64,000 bases of DNA from assembly GCA_014607495.2 (NCBI GenBank), contig CP053163.1, forward strand, positions 5,126,716 to 5,190,715, read 5' to 3'. A program made the translations under genes and the position numbers. Of the stretch, positions 49,221-59,793 are shown piece after piece; the stretch's first letter is position 1; the number at the start of each line of letters is the position of its first letter. This stretch comes from Carposina sasakii (taxonomy: Eukaryota; Arthropoda; Insecta; Lepidoptera; Carposinidae). The notes below the pieces were generated by a model, which was given only the letters and a program-made list of their open reading frames with translations, ran no database searches and was not told where the DNA came from.

Positions 49221-49403
49221 ATTCACTATGGGCGTGCCCACCACCGGGCCCTACACCCTCCACTGACCCTCAGATCTGATAACTCATATCTGGTTTCTCG
49301 TAGCGATTGTAGTTAGTGCAAGTGCCTGTTTTCGTTATAAGTTATCAGATCCGAGGGTCAGTGGAGGGTGTAGGGCCCGGTGGTGGGCGCACCCATAGTG
49401 AAT
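49221..49403. mobile_element. Foldback MITE with ~65-bp arms
   Basis: attcactatgggcg(t)gcccaccaccgggcc...gatctgataac is mirrored by gttatcagatccgagggtcagtgg...ggtggtgggcgcacccatagtgaat. The arms are nearly perfect and GC-rich against an AT-rich background. One arm recurs at 55636-55680. No clear target duplication. Confidence 0.7.
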
Positions 49404-49439
49404 ATTGAAGTATAATATTGAAGTACTTAGTTAAACCGT

Positions 49440-51008
49440 CACATCGGTTTCAGAGATTCTCGCCGAAATTGAGGACTACTATGGAAATCTGTACGCATCG
49501 CATACACCGAAGCCTCCACCCGACGCAAGCGACCCCAGAGCCCCACTCTCCCGCCACTTTACGGACGATCTCCCAGACATAGATATAGACGAAATTGGGG
49601 CGGCTCTCAGACAGCTTAAGAATGGGAAGGCTCCCGGGGAGGACGGAGTGGTCTGTGAGCTCTTTAAGGCTGGGGGAAAACCAGTCCTTGAGGAGCTGAA
49701 AAGGTTATTTAACTCCGTATTGGCCAATGGGACTACTCCGAAGGCGTGGAGCAGAGGTGTAGTAGCATTGTTTTTCAAGAAGGGAGACAAAATGCTCCTC
49801 AAATACTATAGGCCGATCACACTTTTGAGCCACGTCTATAAGCTGTTCTCGAGAGTCATCACAAATCGTCTGGCATTGAGATTTGAAACCTTCCAGCCAC
49901 CGGAACAGGCCGGGTTTAGCAAAGGCAACAGCACCGTGGACCACATTCATACTGTATGGCAGGTTATACAGAAGTCGGAGGAGTATAACCAACCGCTGTG
50001 TATGGCTTTTGTGGACTACGAGAAAGCCTTCGACTCCATCCAAACCTGGGCCGTTTTGGAATCCTTGCAGCGATGCGAAATCGACTGGCGATATGTGGAG
50101 GTGCTAAGAAATATCTACCAAATGGTAACCATGTTCGTTCAAGTCCACCAAACCCACCAAATAAGACCAATCCAATTACTCCGAGGCGTGAGACAGGGTG
50201 ACGTAATATCCCCGAAACTCTTCACCAACGCGATGGAGGACGTCTTCAATACGCTACAGTGGGATGGACTAGGCATCAACGTCAATGGTGAATGTCTCAC
50301 GCATCTCCGCTTTGCAGACGATATAGTTTTGATGGCTGAATCGCTGCAAGACCTACAAAAAATGCTGTCTAGTCTCAATGCTGCCTCGAGGCGTGTGGGA
50401 CTCGGGATGAACCTGGACAAGACCAAGGTAATGTTCAATCGACACATCATCTCTGAGCCTATATCCGCCGAAGGTGTAGCCCTAGAAGTTGTTTAGAAGT
50501 ATGTATACCTTGGGCAAATATTGCACTTGGGTAAAGACAACTTCGAGGGAGAAATCACTAGAAGAGTGCAGTTTGGGTGGGCAGCGTTTGGAAAATTGCG
50601 TCATATCTTTGAGTCATCCTTACCACAAGACCAAGGTGTTCGATCAGTGCGTTCTACCAGCCATGACCTACGGAGCCGAGACGTGGAACCTGACGGTGGG
50701 GCTGGCTTACCGATTGCATGTCACTCAGAGAGTTATGGAAAGGTCAATCTCGGAATGCTCGGAATCTCGCTAATGAACAAAGTCCGAAACGAGATTATCC
50801 GACAGAAGACCAAAGTGACAGACATAGTCTCGAAATCTAGCAGACTGAAGTGGTAGTGGGCCGGCCACATCTGTCGTAGAACCGATGGACGGGTTCTCGA
50901 ATGGAGACCGCGCCTCGGCAAGCGTAGCGTTGAGAGCCCTCCGGCCAAATGGACCGATGACTTAAAGGGGACGGCTGGTAGTGACTGGATCCGAACCGCA
51001 GCATACTG
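49440..51008 (+). mobile_element. RTE-type retrotransposon copy, reverse transcriptase to C-terminus
   Basis: From 49440 the plus strand reads SVSEILAEIEDYYGNLYAS..., the linker KNGKAPGEDGVV, then a full RT palm: NYRPITLLSHVYKLFSR-like, FVDYEKAFDS, GVRQGDVISPKLF, and FADDIVLMAES (FADD box ~50310). A stop at 50494-50496 and later frameshifts precede the thumb (KYVYLGQILH), MTYGAETW and a degraded WAGHICRRTDGRVLEWRP tail. The endonuclease is missing. Non-functional. Confidence 0.9.
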
Positions 51009-53065
51009 TCATTCATCATTTTTTCATCATTTACAGCCCTGAAAACTGTTGGACATAGGCCTCCCCCAACAACCTCCAGATCGAGCCATCCAACCGACGC
51101 CCGCAACCTTGGCGTACCTCGCGGGTGGCCTTCCCACGCTGCGCTGGATACGGGTATCCACTCTAGAACTTTCCGCCTACATCCAGCTATGTGCCCTGCC
51201 CAGTAGCTTGCTGGACTGCATGTCGGTGATCTTTGTACGTCTGCGGATCTCCTCATTTCTGCTCACGCAGAGAGATCCCAACGCTCTCTCCATCGCTCGC
51301 TGTGCGATGACTTTTTTATGAGGACTTAGAGACCAGTTAAAACCAGCGTTTTCTTACTGAGGACACAAAAAGATCCCGAACGCTACGAGTTGGCCCACCT
51401 CCTTCCAAAGTTGGACTTACCTAACCGCAGCATACTGTCAACAACTTCATTCCCAACCATCGTGCCGTTATCTTCGTCTTTTTTAACATGCATTGAGGCC
51501 ATCGAGCATTGTGCTTAGATCCTTCAGCGATTCTGCCATGACCACGATGTCGTCTGCGAACTGAAGGTGAGTGATGTATTCGCCATTGATATTGATGCCG
51601 AGTCCTTTCCATTCGAGAAGCTTAAAGGCGTCTTCCATTGCATTGGTGAAGAGCTTCGGAGAAATAACATCTCCTTGTCTCACTCCCCTCTGCAATGAAA
51701 TCGGCTCAGTGCTCCGTATAAACACTCCTGTACTCGTGGAGAGACCGACATGGTGGCCTTCTCGTCCACGAACGCTGCTGTATACTCTTCCGTTTTTGTA
51801 ACACGTGTGGATATTCAGTACTAAACCCTTTTCACTTCGATGGAAGTCATCAAACCTGCGAGCAAGACGTCGTAATCTTGAAAAAACTTGTAGACTGCGA
51901 GCAAGTCTATAGTTCTTCGACTTTATCGCCTTTTTTAAAGAACAGCACCACCACACTTCTGTTATGCTTCCGGCTACGCCTTCGAGCAGGACGGATTGAA
52001 ACAACCTTGTAGTTCCACCCGCTCTTAGAATGGTAATTCCATCTCGCCCGGCGCTTTGTTGTTTTTGAGTTGTTTAAGGGCAGTCCTAATCTCGTACAGG
52101 CTGATATCCGGGATGTCTTCAGTATATAGCTTGGTTCTTGGGTTCTAATTCAGGTTTAGGCGAGGTATAAGGCTGTCCATACCTCTCGTCCCTTAGCACC
52201 TCTGGTACGGTAGACGCTACACTGCCGTCCTCTGTCTTCAGCTTCGTCAACTGGCTCTGCCCAATAGATAATTCTCTTGCGAACACTCTGGAGCCTTGGT
52301 TTCGCTCTATTGTCTCCTTAATGCAGCGAGTATTAAAGCTGCGGATGTCGTGTCGCAGAGACTTGGAGATGCGTCTATTGAGCTGCCGATATGCTTCAGC
52401 GTCATCAGAGGACTGCAGAGACATTGCGCGCCTTTCCGCCATGAGGTTGAGGGTATGATCAGTTAGTTTCTGGGGTCTATTTCTACGGTTAGATCTGAAG
52501 AATTTAGACCCCACCGTGTTGACAGTTTCTACCAGCCTGTTATTTATATCATCCACTGACATGCAATCCTCTAGGCAAGCAAAGCGGTTTGTCAGGTCGA
52601 GTTGAAAGCGCTCGGGGTTTTGAATGTGCAAGGATGAGGGTCGGAGTGTAGACTTCACTAGTCGTGATCTCTCCCGTTTGACATTAATATTCAATGTGCC
52701 TCGATCCATTTGGTGATTGCTACCGGTTTTCACCCTGTTGATCATTGAATATCCGTCTATCGGTGGTCAATATGAAGTCTATCTCGTTCCTCGTGTGCTT
52801 ATTGGGATGGAGCCAGGTCCATTTCTTATGAGGCGGCTTCTTGAAGAAGGAGTTTATCATAAAGAGTCCCTCCATCTCTAGAAAATCGGCCAGCCTTTAG
52901 CCCCTGGGGTTCCTGTCGCCGCATCCAAATTGTCCCATTTTCAACTCATTTTCACCCCGCTTGCCCAGTTTCGCATTGAAGTCCCCCATAACAACACAGA
53001 AATGAGTTTTAGATGTATGTTTGGCTGTACTTATGTCCTCATACATAACCTCATTTAATTTCATA
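51009..53065 (-). mobile_element. RTE-type retrotransposon copy, endonuclease to 3' end, tail to tail with the previous copy
   Basis: Minus strand from 53065: part of the AP-type endonuclease (VVMGDFNAKLG, then HPNKHTRNEIDFIL), an in-frame stop near 52900, the linker region (52119-52745, with RTRNR-type basic stretches), and RT with GVRQGDVISPKLF and FADDIVVMAES (about 51500-51720). The C-terminus ends at the tail at ~51010 (catcatttacagccctg). The segment 51715-51960 is oddly scrambled compared with the copy at 1-509/2680-3059. Confidence 0.85.
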
Positions 53066-53324
53066 TTGTTACAAAATTATGCTCTTCGGTTTGGTAAATT
53101 TTCAGGTACCTACTATATTTTAAAACTTATTATTGTGTGTACCTATTGTTCAAAGAAATTTTCAGTTCTATTCTAGATTGTGAACTACAGCACATTGTTA
53201 CGCCTTCCTATGTATTTTTTAAATTGTTTACTCATTTCATTCAAAAATAAGTAAGGAGCGGACACGATTTACCACTTTGGGAGATTTTTAGAAATTGGGG
53301 AACCTTTATTTAGCTGTAACCATG

Positions 53325-53460
53325 CATATAGGATGTAACAAAAGGGATATGTTAAACGAAATGCTATGAAAACAGTCCACTATAAAGAACCTATCTACAA
53401 ATTTTGAGATTCGAAATCACATGTTTATTTTTGAAAAAAAAACACCTTAATTATGTTACA
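53325..53460. mobile_element. Partial 'cagggtgtaaca' foldback MITE
   Basis: aggatgtaacaaaagggatatgttaaacgaaatgct ... ccactataaagaacctatctacaaattttgagattcgaaatcacatg; only the left arm and centre are left. Confidence 0.55.
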
Positions 53461-53703
53461 GGTATACTTACATAAATATTATAATACAAGGTAATCTACA
53501 TATAACATAGATTACCTCCTAAAGATACCTCATACAGGATAAAATACGCGCGCCACTCATACTGTATCTAGATTGTATATAATTCCGCGTTTGGAAAGCT
53601 AGCCCCAGTCAGTTACCAAGTTAATGACCCTTGCGCACGTGCGTGTAAATTGCATTGTTTTTATTTAAAAACTTATTACTTTTCATTAAATAACCGTGTC
53701 ATC

Positions 53704-53783
53704 ATGGGTTCTTGTTCCGTGAAATGGTGTGGAAAGAACGCTAAGACGTCAAGTTACAAAAAAGATGGCATAACATTTCACCG
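53704..53783 (+). CDS. THAP-domain first exon of a P-like transposase (partial)
   Basis: ATG at 53704 opens MGSCSVKWCGKNAKTSS..., with Cys4-x4-Cys9 and ITFHR at the exon end. This matches the start of a C2CH THAP zinc finger (C-x2-4-C ... FHxFP), the DNA-binding domain of P transposase. It ends in a good donor (CG|gtaagt), phase 2. The continuation with the last Cys and His of the finger was not found. The next plausible acceptor (54557) opens frames that do not resemble a THAP domain, and that stretch is interrupted by the hAT MITE. Either the rest is deleted, or it is too decayed to recognise. A host THAP gene is less likely because the exon sits inside transposon ends. Confidence 0.65.
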
Positions 53784-53878
53784 GTAAGTAAATTAAATTT
53801 TCTTATTTATGTTTTTTTCAATGGACGCGGAGATCAGTTTATACTGGTCAATAATCGCACTACAATATGTCGTCTCTT

Positions 53879-54183
53879 AAGATATATTTTGATTACTTGT
53901 GATGTGAATCTAGTGCGTGTGCATGGTTTTATACGCAGGTAAGCTGAGTAAAACTTTAGCCGGAATACGATCTCTTCATGGGCCCATGTAAGTTGTTTCT
54001 GCAATTATTTTTAATTTTGACTAACTTTACGCTTGTTCTTGAGGATTTTCCCGACGTTTCCATTCATCACCATCATCATTATCATCCCATAAATTCAGAA
54101 ATCGTTTACTAAACACAATGGCTGTATGGGCTTAGTTCCCCTTGCCTTTCCTTCGGGATAAACTAAACAAAAAAAAAAAAAAA
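53879..54183 (+). mobile_element. Poly-A retroposon (family G), 5'-truncated, inside the P-like element
   Basis: Body ends ...ccttgcctttccttcgggataaactaaac followed by ~16 A. A 12-bp duplication atgtcgtctctt occurs at 53867-53878 and again from the last A (54184-54195). Variable-length duplication plus poly-A plus 5' truncation shows LINE-style target-primed insertion. The same family makes up the 57.2-59.5 kb array and 61302-61714. Confidence 0.85.
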
Positions 54184-54645
54184 ATGTCGTCTCTTTTCCT
54201 CAACACATTAATCACTATTGTTGTCACTGTCTTACATATGTCAACGTCACTGTCACTGTCAACAGTAATAGTACGTCGTGAGCTAGTGAAGTGAATGTAT
54301 AACGTAATCGACTTTGTATCGATAACAATAGAATAAAATATTTTATTTTATAGTAATTTTGTAGTTTCGATGACAAAGCAGTTATGGAGTAACCGGCTCT
54401 CCATACTAAAACGACGTGACATGTGACGTAATAGTCTACACTAGTCTCAAAATAGTGATATAATGAGAAAATATTGATTACCTATTTTTTTTTTAATAAA
54501 TTTTATAAACTTCGTTTATGTGTATAGTTGTCATAATAAAAATTGTTTTTTTCCAGGTCCGGTGCATTCGTCAGTGAAATCTGTTTTAATTTCACCACCA
54601 AAGTCTACATATCTGAATGTACGTTGCATTGACGTAGTTCTAGGT

Positions 54646-55265
54646 CAGGGATGGCGAACCTTTAGTGAGACATTTTTCATGAGACAAATAGTTATTATAT
54701 CTATGACGTGCCATCAAATAATTTAGGCATATTGGTATTATTGAACAAAAATAAAACTAGATATTAAGTATACTGTACTATTTATTAAAAATTCAAAAGT
54801 ACAATTATCGGTATGTGTTAACCACCATCATCAAGATCGCAGAGGCGCGGGGGACGGAGTGCAACCGGGCCCTCGCCGAACACTACCGAGCACTCACGGT
54901 TCGGCAGACACAGTTGGCGGATAGCCATTTTATTACTATTGTAATGTTGCTTAAAATATATACAATCTCAATCTATCAGCGGCCTTCTTTACTCCACATC
55001 AATAATCAGCTCAACAGTATGTAATGTTACTATTTTAACATATAAAAAAATTGTGTTATTTCTGCTGTTTCAAATAAGATGCTAAGTATTTTATGTCAGG
55101 CTCTTACTTTGTTACTTTCAGCAGAATGCAAGCTGCTGAACTAGAGTCATCGGTTTCGATGCAATTTTTTTTATGTTATTCATTCTCATCTGTATCATTC
55201 GGCGTGCCTGAACTATTTTGTTGCGTGCCAGGGGTGGCACGCGTGCCATTGGTTCGCCATCCCTG
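54646..55265. mobile_element. hAT-type MITE inside the P-like element
   Basis: Ends cagggatggcgaacc and ggttcgccatccctg are exact 15-bp inverted repeats. ttctaggt flanks both (54638-54645 and 55266-55273). 620 bp, no intact transposase. The short ORFs inside it are not genes. Confidence 0.9.
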
Positions 55266-56612
55266 TTCTAGGTATTTGCAAATTGTAATCAGTTACAGTA
55301 ACCAATTATTAGGGCAATAATCTTTATACAATATCGACAGCTATAGTAACTAGTTATCGAGCGTAATAGGTTATTGCTTTAGATTAGATTTTCTATACCA
55401 TGTTTTCTATAGCAAGCGCAGCACAATATTTACCGAGGATAGCCGAATAACAAAGAAATGTCCCGAATCCGAAGCAACGAAGGTGCTGGCGAAACAGTGC
55501 AGAAAATAGTTAAAAACTCACTATATCCTAGTGTTTTTCGGAGTATCAGCTATGTACCTACGTATTCGTATGCGAGGTGCTGGGATATGGTTTCTTATCG
55601 CAACTGTAGTTGCCTGTGATCGCAATCATTAGTCGTCAGATTCGAGGGTCAGTGGAGGGTCTAGGAACCGGTGGTGGGCGAACACCGTTTGCAGAGATTT
55701 GAACTTCCGAATACATTAACTGTGTAACTGCATACAAAATATGTTAATTCCCAAACCATGCATACGAGCTATTTTATGAAACGGATTCAAGTGGTCAGCT
55801 CATGGTCGTTTGGCCATATTAGAGTATTTCGATATATTATTTAATAAAAAGTATTTCTAGTGCACAACGTTTTCGCTTTACGCATTAATATTGATTGTGT
55901 TATCATTATATTTTTAAACTCAGGATTTGCTTTCATTTAACATCCTACTTTTTTGGCTGTAAATTCCGTAATATACATTTGTATATACGTATATATATTT
56001 TTACTAGAAAATGTAGTCTGTCACCCGGATCATAGTAAAAAATCGATTAACACCTCATTTACAAAAAATAATTTATTAGTTTGGCCGCTGTAGAACACAC
56101 CTATAAATTTAGATACTAAAATATAGTCTGCTAAAATTATTATACGTTTTTGGTCTTGCCGCAGCTGGGTAAAAATAATAGCAAACATTGTGTACTGTAA
56201 AACGGGGCGAATTGGTATAATATCAAATTTCGTACTGAAATTTATTGAAGTTTCTAATTGTTTTCTTACATAATGTTATTGGAATAAAATTCTGTCAACT
56301 TAAGCAAACATGAATTTAATTGCAGAGACCTTCTAAATTAATCTGAATTGAACAGAAGTGTGAATATGTATGTATGTAAAATAAAATGATATCGATAAAA
56401 TAAAAATCGCTTAAAGTGCATAAATATCGATACTTAGATAGTTTCGTTCTACTTTGTCGCATCACTATTTCCCTCGCCATTTTCAATGCGACCTTGAAAT
56501 AGCCAATCACAGTGCAATGTTACGTCCCGCACTTCTTTGCATTCCGCCAAATTCAGTGAACTAGAGTTTATACTAAAATCGGTATCTTTAGGAGGTAATC
56601 TATGACATATAA

Positions 56613-56904
56613 CTACATATAATAAAAATGTATCGGATCGCTGTCTGTACATGGAAGATATATGAGAAAAAATATTATAGGAGACCTTTGTCAACGCAAT
56701 AGTAACCAAAATAATGATTTTTGTCTGTTTGTCTGTGCGTTTGTGCACGCTAATCTCAGCAAGGGCTAAACCGATTTAGATGCAGTTTTCAGGAATATAT
56801 TGTGACAAGTCCCGCTTAACATATAGGGGAAAATATTTTTATCCCGAATAATTTCGTATTTTTTTTTGCTATCCACGCCGGTGGAGTCGCGGGCGTCCAC
56901 TAGT
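56613..56904 (+). mobile_element. Helitron-like element abutting the P-like element
   Basis: ctacatataataaaaatgtatcggatcgctgtctg start, gtgcacgctaatctcagcaa, 'gggaaaatatttttatccc', end hairpin and ccactagt at 56904. Colinear with 62895-63217. The P-like element's target duplication touches its left end. Confidence 0.65.
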
Positions 56905-57194
56905 AGTTAAAATTATAGACAGATAAAAAAATACCTAGGTACATATTAAGATAGATCCTATAGATCCTGTTTGCCAAACTTAAACATAAACCTAAAAAAA
57001 AATCTACCTGTCCATTTCTATCAAGTCTAAGCAATTTTCAAGAGTGACGGTCAGAATCGGACACAATAATAAATAAATTACTAACTTGAGTATTCTACCT
57101 ATATACTTCTTAAAGGTTTGGAATAAAGTGGCTGTGACAGACGGACGGACAGACTTGATGAATCTATTAGTGTTCCTACGGAACCCTAAAAAAA

Positions 57195-59520
57195 AATGTT
57201 TTGTACGTTTTTTTTTTGTTTAGTTTATCCCGAAGGACCTGTGGATTCGGCGGGAAAAGCTGGAAGGGTGCAGGTGTAATTTTCTTGTGAAATTAAAAAA
57301 TTGTTTGTAAATGGCTTGCATGTGTCTGTAAAGTGATGTTTTCTGGTAGATAAGTTATATTTTGATTACTTGTGATGTGAATCTAGTGCGTGTGCATGGT
57401 TTTATACGCAGGTAAGCAGAGTGAAACTTTAGCCGGATTACGATCTCTTCATGGGCGCATGTAAGTTGTTTCTGCAATAATTTTTCATTTTGACTAACTT
57501 TACACTTGTTCTTGAGGATTTTTCCGACGTTTCTATTCATCATCATTGTCATTCATCATAAATTCAGAATACATTTTACTAAACAATGATTAGGCTGTAT
57601 AGGCTTAGTTCCCCTTGCCTTTCCTTCGGGATAAACTAAAAAAAAAAAATCCCGAAGGAAAAGCAAGGGGAACTAAGCCCATACAGCCTAATCATTGTCT
57701 TGTAAAATGAATTCTTAATTTATGATGGATGATAATGATGATTATGAATGGAAACGTTGGGAAAATCCTCAAGAACAAGTGTAAAATAAGTCAATATGAA
57801 AAATAATTGCAGAAACAACTTACATGGGCCCATGAAGAGATCGTATTCCGGCTAAAGTTTTACTCAGCTTACCTGCGTATAAAACCATGCACACGCACTA
57901 GATTCACATCACAAGTAATCAAAATATAACTTATCTACCAGAAAACATCACTTTGCGGACACATGCAAGCCATTTACAAATATTTTTTGATTTTAACAAG
58001 AAAATTACACCTGCACCCTTCCAGCTTTTCCCGCCGAATCCAATGTTTTCGTATATGGCTCCGTCGATAATTCAATTCAATCTTTCGTATATGGCTCCGT
58101 CGAATCCAATGTTTTGTACTTTTTTTTTTTGTTTAGTTTATCCCGAAGGAAAGGCAAGGAGAACTAAGCCCATACAGCCATTGTCTTTAGTAAATGATTT
58201 CTGAATTAATGAGGGATGATATTGATGATGATGAATGGAAACGTCGGGAAAATCCCCAGGAACAAGTGTAAAGTTAGTCAAAATGAAAAATTATTGCAGA
58301 AACAACTTACATGGGCCCATGAAAAAATCGTATTCCGGCTAAAGTTTTACTCAGCTTACCTGCGTATAAAACCATGCACACGCACTAGATTCACATCACA
58401 AGTAATCAAAATATAACTTATCTACCAGAAAACATCACTTTGCGGACACATGCAAGCCATTTACAAATATTTTTTGATTTTAACAAGAAAATTACACCTG
58501 CACCCTTCCAGCTTTTCCCGCCGAATCCAATGTTTTCGTATATGGCTCCGTCGACAATTCAATTCAATCTTTCGTATATGGCTCCGTCGAATCCAATGTT
58601 TTGTACTTTTTTTGTTTTTTTTGTTTAGTTTATCCCGAAGGAAAGGCAAGGAGAACTAAGCCCATACAGCCATTGTCTTTAGTAAATGATTTCTGAATTA
58701 ATGAGGGATGATATTGATGATGATGAATGGAAACGTCGGGAAAATCCCCAGGAACAAGTGTAAAGTTAGTCAAAATGAAAAATTATTGCAGAAACAACTT
58801 ACATGGGCCCATGAAGAGATCGTATTCCGGCTAAAGTTTTACTCAGCTTACCTGCGTATAAAACCATGCACACGCACTAGATTCACATCACAAGTAATCA
58901 AAATATAACTTATCTACCAGAAAACATCACTTTGCGGACACATGCAAGCCATTTACAAATATTTTTTGATTTTAACAAGAAAATTACACCTGCACCCTTC
59001 CAGCTTTTCCCGCCGAATCCAATGTTTTCGTATATGGCTCCGTCGACAATTCAATTCAATCTTTCGTATATGGCTCCGTCGAATCCAATGTTTTGTACTT
59101 TTTTTTTTTTTTTTTTAGTTTATCCCGAAGGAAAGGCAAGGGGAACTAAGCCCATACAGCCTAATCATTGTTTAGTAAAATGTATTCCGAATTTATGATG
59201 AATGACAATGATGATGAATGGAAACGTCGGGAAAATCCTCAAGAACAAGTGTAAAGTTAGTCAAAATGAAAAATTATTGCAGAAACAACTTACATGCGCC
59301 CATGAAGAGATCGTAATCCGGCTTAAGTTTTACTCGGCTTACCTGCGTATAAAACCATGCACACGCACTAGATTCACATCACAAGTAATCAAAATATAAC
59401 TTATCTACCAGAAAACATCACTTTACGGACACATGCAAGCCATTTACAAATAAATTTTGATTTTCACAAGAAAATTACACCTGCACCCTTCCAGCTTTTC
59501 CCGCCGAATTCCCAATGTTT
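57195..59520. repeat. Inverted and tandem array of poly-A retroposon family G
   Basis: One plus-oriented copy (about 57243-57648, with A-run) is followed head-on, with no spacer, by minus-oriented copies at about 57649-58045, 58118-58525, 58610-59017 and 59100-59510. The minus copies repeat with periods of ~487 and 492 bp; 58216 and 58708 start units identical over most of their length. The ~62-bp spacers (cgtatatggctccgtcga twice) are duplicated too, so a block containing an old insertion was amplified. Recurrent 60-88-codon frames here are by-products of the repetition. Confidence 0.85.
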
Positions 59521-59793
59521 TGTACTTTCGCGGTTCGCCCACAGACTAAGTAGAGATGCTAACGCATGTTTCTCCTGTCAACGTCAACAAATAAAATAAA
59601 TGTCAAACCCATACAAAATAATGAAAAAATCTAGGAAAAAATAAGTTTCTGTTAATTTTGTGTTACAGTTTGTGTAGTAAAATGCTATTTTTTATTTATT
59701 TTGTCGATTCGATTGTGGCGTATGTGCAATTTTGAATACATATTTTATTAGGCTCTTCATAGGGCACATATTTTTTGTTTCGTTATAATAATC

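Larger units (their letters stand above)
53506..56604 (+). mobile_element. P-element-like DNA transposon with THAP exon, nested insertions inside
   Basis: Perfect 24-bp inverted ends: 53506-53529 (starts catagattacctcc) and 56581-56604. The element is flanked by exact 8-bp direct repeats acatataa (53498-53505 and 56605-56612). An N-terminal THAP zinc-finger exon lies 200 bp inside the left end. CA-starting ends, an 8-bp duplication and an N-terminal THAP domain together are characteristic of the P superfamily; hAT elements use BED fingers and Kolobok duplicates TTAA. Total 3,099 bp, of which ~305 bp is a poly-A retroposon and 620 bp a hAT MITE inserted later. I found no RNase-H-like core, so it is probably non-autonomous. 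Confidence 0.8.

Noticed and set aside
54520..54726. Open frame across 54.5-54.7 kb as THAP exon 2
   Set aside because: It crosses into the later hAT insertion and shows no THAP residues (no CxxH or FP start); at most a decayed exon.
57953..59399. Recurrent 60-88-codon open frames with near-identical proteins
   Set aside because: They recur because the DNA is a tandem array of a non-coding retroposon; they lie antisense to its poly-A, have no domain, and differ by in-frame and out-of-frame indels.
57195..59520. CRISPR array or satellite DNA
   Set aside because: Units are ~490 bp with retroposon features and poly-A/T runs; the genome is eukaryotic.
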